NCBI GenBank assembly: GCA_022769545.1
Contig: JALEJS010000034.1
Location: 78,088-142,087 of the forward strand
Length of the DNA stretch: 64,000 nt
Direction of reading: 5' to 3'
Source of the DNA: Blautia sp.
GTDB lineage: Bacteria > Bacillota > Clostridia > Lachnospirales > Lachnospiraceae
The translations under genes were made by a program, and so were the position numbers. Under the pieces are notes generated by a model. The model was not told where the DNA came from. It did no database searches and saw nothing but the letters and a program-made list of their open reading frames with translations. Positions 62,541 through 64,000 of this stretch are shown one piece after another (the stretch's first letter is position 1; every line of letters starts with the position of its first letter).

Positions 62541-62816
62541 AAAAATAGCTCCGTCCCGTAACAGGACGAAGCTCATGCATTCGTTAACCACCTCTTACAA
62601 CATACTTCCCATACGATTCCACATGTGTAATCTCACAGGAGTGATATGCTTCCCGGTAACGGCGGGATTCCGTTCAGAACTACTGACCTGGGCTTTTGTT
62701 CTGACAGCTCAGAAGTGATTTTCACGATTCCCTTACTCGCACCGGTCTCTCACCATCACCGGCTCGCTTTGCCTTTCTGCGGAAAAGTTACTCTCTTCGT
62801 CAATGCATTTTTGATA
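62540..62816 (-). promoter_or_regulatory. ileS: T-box riboswitch leader of ileS
   Basis: The minus-strand leader contains the 5' GAAGAGAGTAAC element and a specifier region with GGAATCGTG, giving the Ile codon ATC. The T-box sequence AGAGGTGGTTAACG follows (62581-62597), with TGGT to pair with the tRNA-Ile ACCA end. The terminator is AGCTTCGTCC / GGGACGGAGCT (62547-62573) followed by ATTTTTG. Uncharged tRNA-Ile would stabilise the antiterminator and switch on ileS and the co-transcribed glgP. Confidence 0.85.
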
Positions 62817-62823
62817 TACCGCT

Positions 62824-62853
62824 ATTATATATCTCATTTTTTTGCGTTGTCAA
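62824..62853 (-). promoter_or_regulatory. ileS: Promoter of the T-box-ileS-glgP transcript
   Basis: Minus strand TTGACA (62848-62853), 18-nt spacer, TATAAT (62824-62829), placing the start at the 5' end of the T-box. Confidence 0.75.
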
Positions 62854-62890
62854 GCCGGATGTTATGATTTGCTTAGAAAGCTTTTCTTTC

Positions 62891-62919
62891 TTGCTTTTCC
62901 GACATTTATTTCATATAAT
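62891..62919 (+). promoter_or_regulatory. Promoter of the diguanylate cyclase gene
   Basis: TTGCTT (62891-62896), 17-nt spacer, TATAAT (62914-62919), divergent from the ileS promoter and about 50 nt upstream of the start codon. Confidence 0.65.
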
Positions 62920-62971
62920 TATTTTAAGACTGATATGTGTACCGCTCTTACCGGAAGGGGCAGGGAATTCT

Positions 62972-64000
62972 ATGGAAAATACGCAAAATACGCCGAAAAG
63001 AAGCGGCGGTAAAATATCATATACTCTGCAGGCGATCGGCCTGATTCCCCTGCTGGCGCTGGGGATCGTCATGTTATTTTTCACTTCCCAATGGTTCACA
63101 AAAACTATGTATCAGGAAGTGGAACGTGAATTGTATGATGCCACAAAAAGTGCCACTACACTTCTGAACGCTGCCTATCCCGGCGATTACCGGCTGGAAG
63201 GTGATGTTGCCTACCTTCTGTATAAGGGCGATGTAGATATCACCCGTGAATATTCTCTATTTGATCAATTCAAAGAGGATACCGGACTGGACATCACCCT
63301 GTTCTATCAGGATACCCGCGTTCTGACGACTCTGTATAACGCCCAGGGTGACCGCATTGTCGGCTCCGGTGCTCCGGATGTGGTGATCCGTGATGTCCTG
63401 AATACCGGTGAAGATCATTTTTATATCAACACTCTGATCAATGGAAAGTCTTATTTTTCCTATTATAGTCCTGTCCGCAATCAGGACGGCAGCATAGTTG
63501 GCATGCTTTTTATAGGAAAATCCAGTGCCACCGTATCTCAGTCCATTCAACGTTATGTCTATCCGCTGACATGGCTGATCATCGGTTTTGTGGCTCTCGT
63601 GGCTGTCTGCATCTATTTTTACACCAGAAGATTCGTGGCTGTATTACTCCATATTCACAGCTTCCTGTCGGAGGTAGCCTCCGGGAATCTGAACACCACA
63701 CTGGATCATTCCGTAACAAAACGCAGTGATGAATTAGGTGATATCGGTCGCTGTGCCCTGTCCATGCAGCGCTCTCTTCGTACCATGATCGAGCAGGATG
63801 CCCTGACCGAGCTGTACAACCGACGCAGCGGGGAAAAAAAGCTGCGCCAGATCTTCGAGGAAGCCCGATCCTCCCGCCATTCTTTTGCGCTCGCCATCGG
63901 AGATATTGACTTTTTCAAAAAGGTTAACGATACCTACGGTCACGAATGTGGGGATGCCGTACTGAAAAATGTTTCTGCCATGCTGAAGCAGCATATGTGG
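62972..64000 (+). CDS. Membrane diguanylate cyclase (Cache-HAMP-GGDEF), C-terminus cut by window
   Basis: Absent from the ORF track because it runs off the right edge; I translated it from ATG 62972, which has AGGGGCAGGG upstream. At least 343 residues. The first membrane helix covers about 17-42 (LQAIGLIPLLALGIVMLFFTS). An extracytoplasmic single-Cache-like sensor follows (LDITLFYQDTRVLTTLYNAQGDRIVGS, YYSPVRNQDGSIVGMLFIGKS). The second helix is about 195-216, then a HAMP region. The GGDEF domain begins with DALTELYNRRSGEKKL near 275. It stops at GHECGDAVLKNVSAMLK, just before the GGDEF signature, so catalytic competence cannot be judged. It presumably makes cyclic-di-GMP in response to an external ligand. 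Confidence 0.85.
   Translation, partial: MENTQNTPKRSGGKISYTLQAIGLIPLLALGIVMLFFTSQWFTKTMYQEVERELYDATKSATTLLNAAYPGDYRLEGDVAYLLYKGDVDITREYSLFDQFKEDTGLDITLFYQDTRVLTTLYNAQGDRIVGSGAPDVVIRDVLNTGEDHFYINTLINGKSYFSYYSPVRNQDGSIVGMLFIGKSSATVSQSIQRYVYPLTWLIIGFVALVAVCIYFYTRRFVAVLLHIHSFLSEVASGNLNTTLDHSVTKRSDELGDIGRCALSMQRSLRTMIEQDALTELYNRRSGEKKLRQIFEEARSSRHSFALAIGDIDFFKKVNDTYGHECGDAVLKNVSAMLKQHMW

Noticed and set aside
62356-62971. tRNA or rRNA gene in the ileS upstream region
   Set aside because: The structure is explained by the T-box and the inverted-repeat element; no tRNA cloverleaf or CCA end is visible.

Overview
The window reads as chromosome of a Gram-positive, low-to-moderate G+C, endospore-forming gut-type Clostridia, most likely a Lachnospiraceae relative of Blautia/Dorea. 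The support is the content and style: gerA-type germination genes, a SipL-like spore protein, spmA and spmB, many strong AGGAGG ribosome sites, TTGACA-17-TATAAT promoters, a T-box in front of ileS, and an intracellular glycogen economy. The assignment is by family recognition only; no database search was run. Most genes lie on the minus strand. The first and last genes are cut by the window edges.

Layout. (1) 1-9.8 kb, minus: a PrsA-like lipoprotein foldase (cut), mfd, pth, two CobW/COG0523 metal GTPases (one His-rich, one fused to a YcgQ-like domain), a small conserved protein, and glgB. (2) 10-14.9 kb, plus: a BMP-family (nucleoside-type) ABC importer. (3) 15-25.3 kb: YibE/F-like membrane protein coupled to alkaline phosphatase, a repeat-bearing polysaccharide deacetylase, an operon of two paralogous deacetylases plus a trigger-factor-like lipoprotein, a small membrane protein and a DUF1934 protein. 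(4) 25.3-34 kb: spore germination operon with a natural GerAB-GerAC fusion, GntR regulator with ispE (and a GntR-type palindrome at their promoter), sipL with a PrcB-like lipoprotein, plsC and spmB. (5) 34-45.5 kb: carbohydrate genes (amylosucrase with LacI, ptsI, an HPr lacking the regulatory serine, HAD phosphatase), an AT-rich island with a RhuM-family protein and a degenerate recombinase-fold protein, then spmA, then GH32 sucrase with LacI. (6) 45.7-49.2 kb: sugar ABC importer with two LacI-type operators. (7) 49.3-55.9 kb: a seven-gene, translationally coupled operon of acyl carrier protein, acyl-ligase, LuxE, LuxC, SDR and a split transketolase. (8) 55.9-62.9 kb: MBL hydrolase, glgP interrupted by an in-frame TAG, and ileS behind a T-box and a highly structured repeat. 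(9) From 62.97 kb, plus: start of a Cache-HAMP-GGDEF diguanylate cyclase.

How the parts fit. Two sucrose or fructoside routes (amylosucrase/PTS components; GH32 with ABC importer), each with its own LacI regulator, feed hexose metabolism, and glgB/glgP handle storage glycogen. The spore genes form three separated groups; spmA and spmB, normally adjacent, are about 8 kb apart in the same orientation. The strongest candidate for an undescribed system is the ACP-ligase-LuxE-LuxC-SDR-transketolase operon. Its enzyme logic is to activate an acid, tether it, reduce it to an aldehyde, extend it with a two-carbon ketol unit and reduce the product. This would give a hydroxyketone or polyol metabolite that I cannot match to any characterised pathway.
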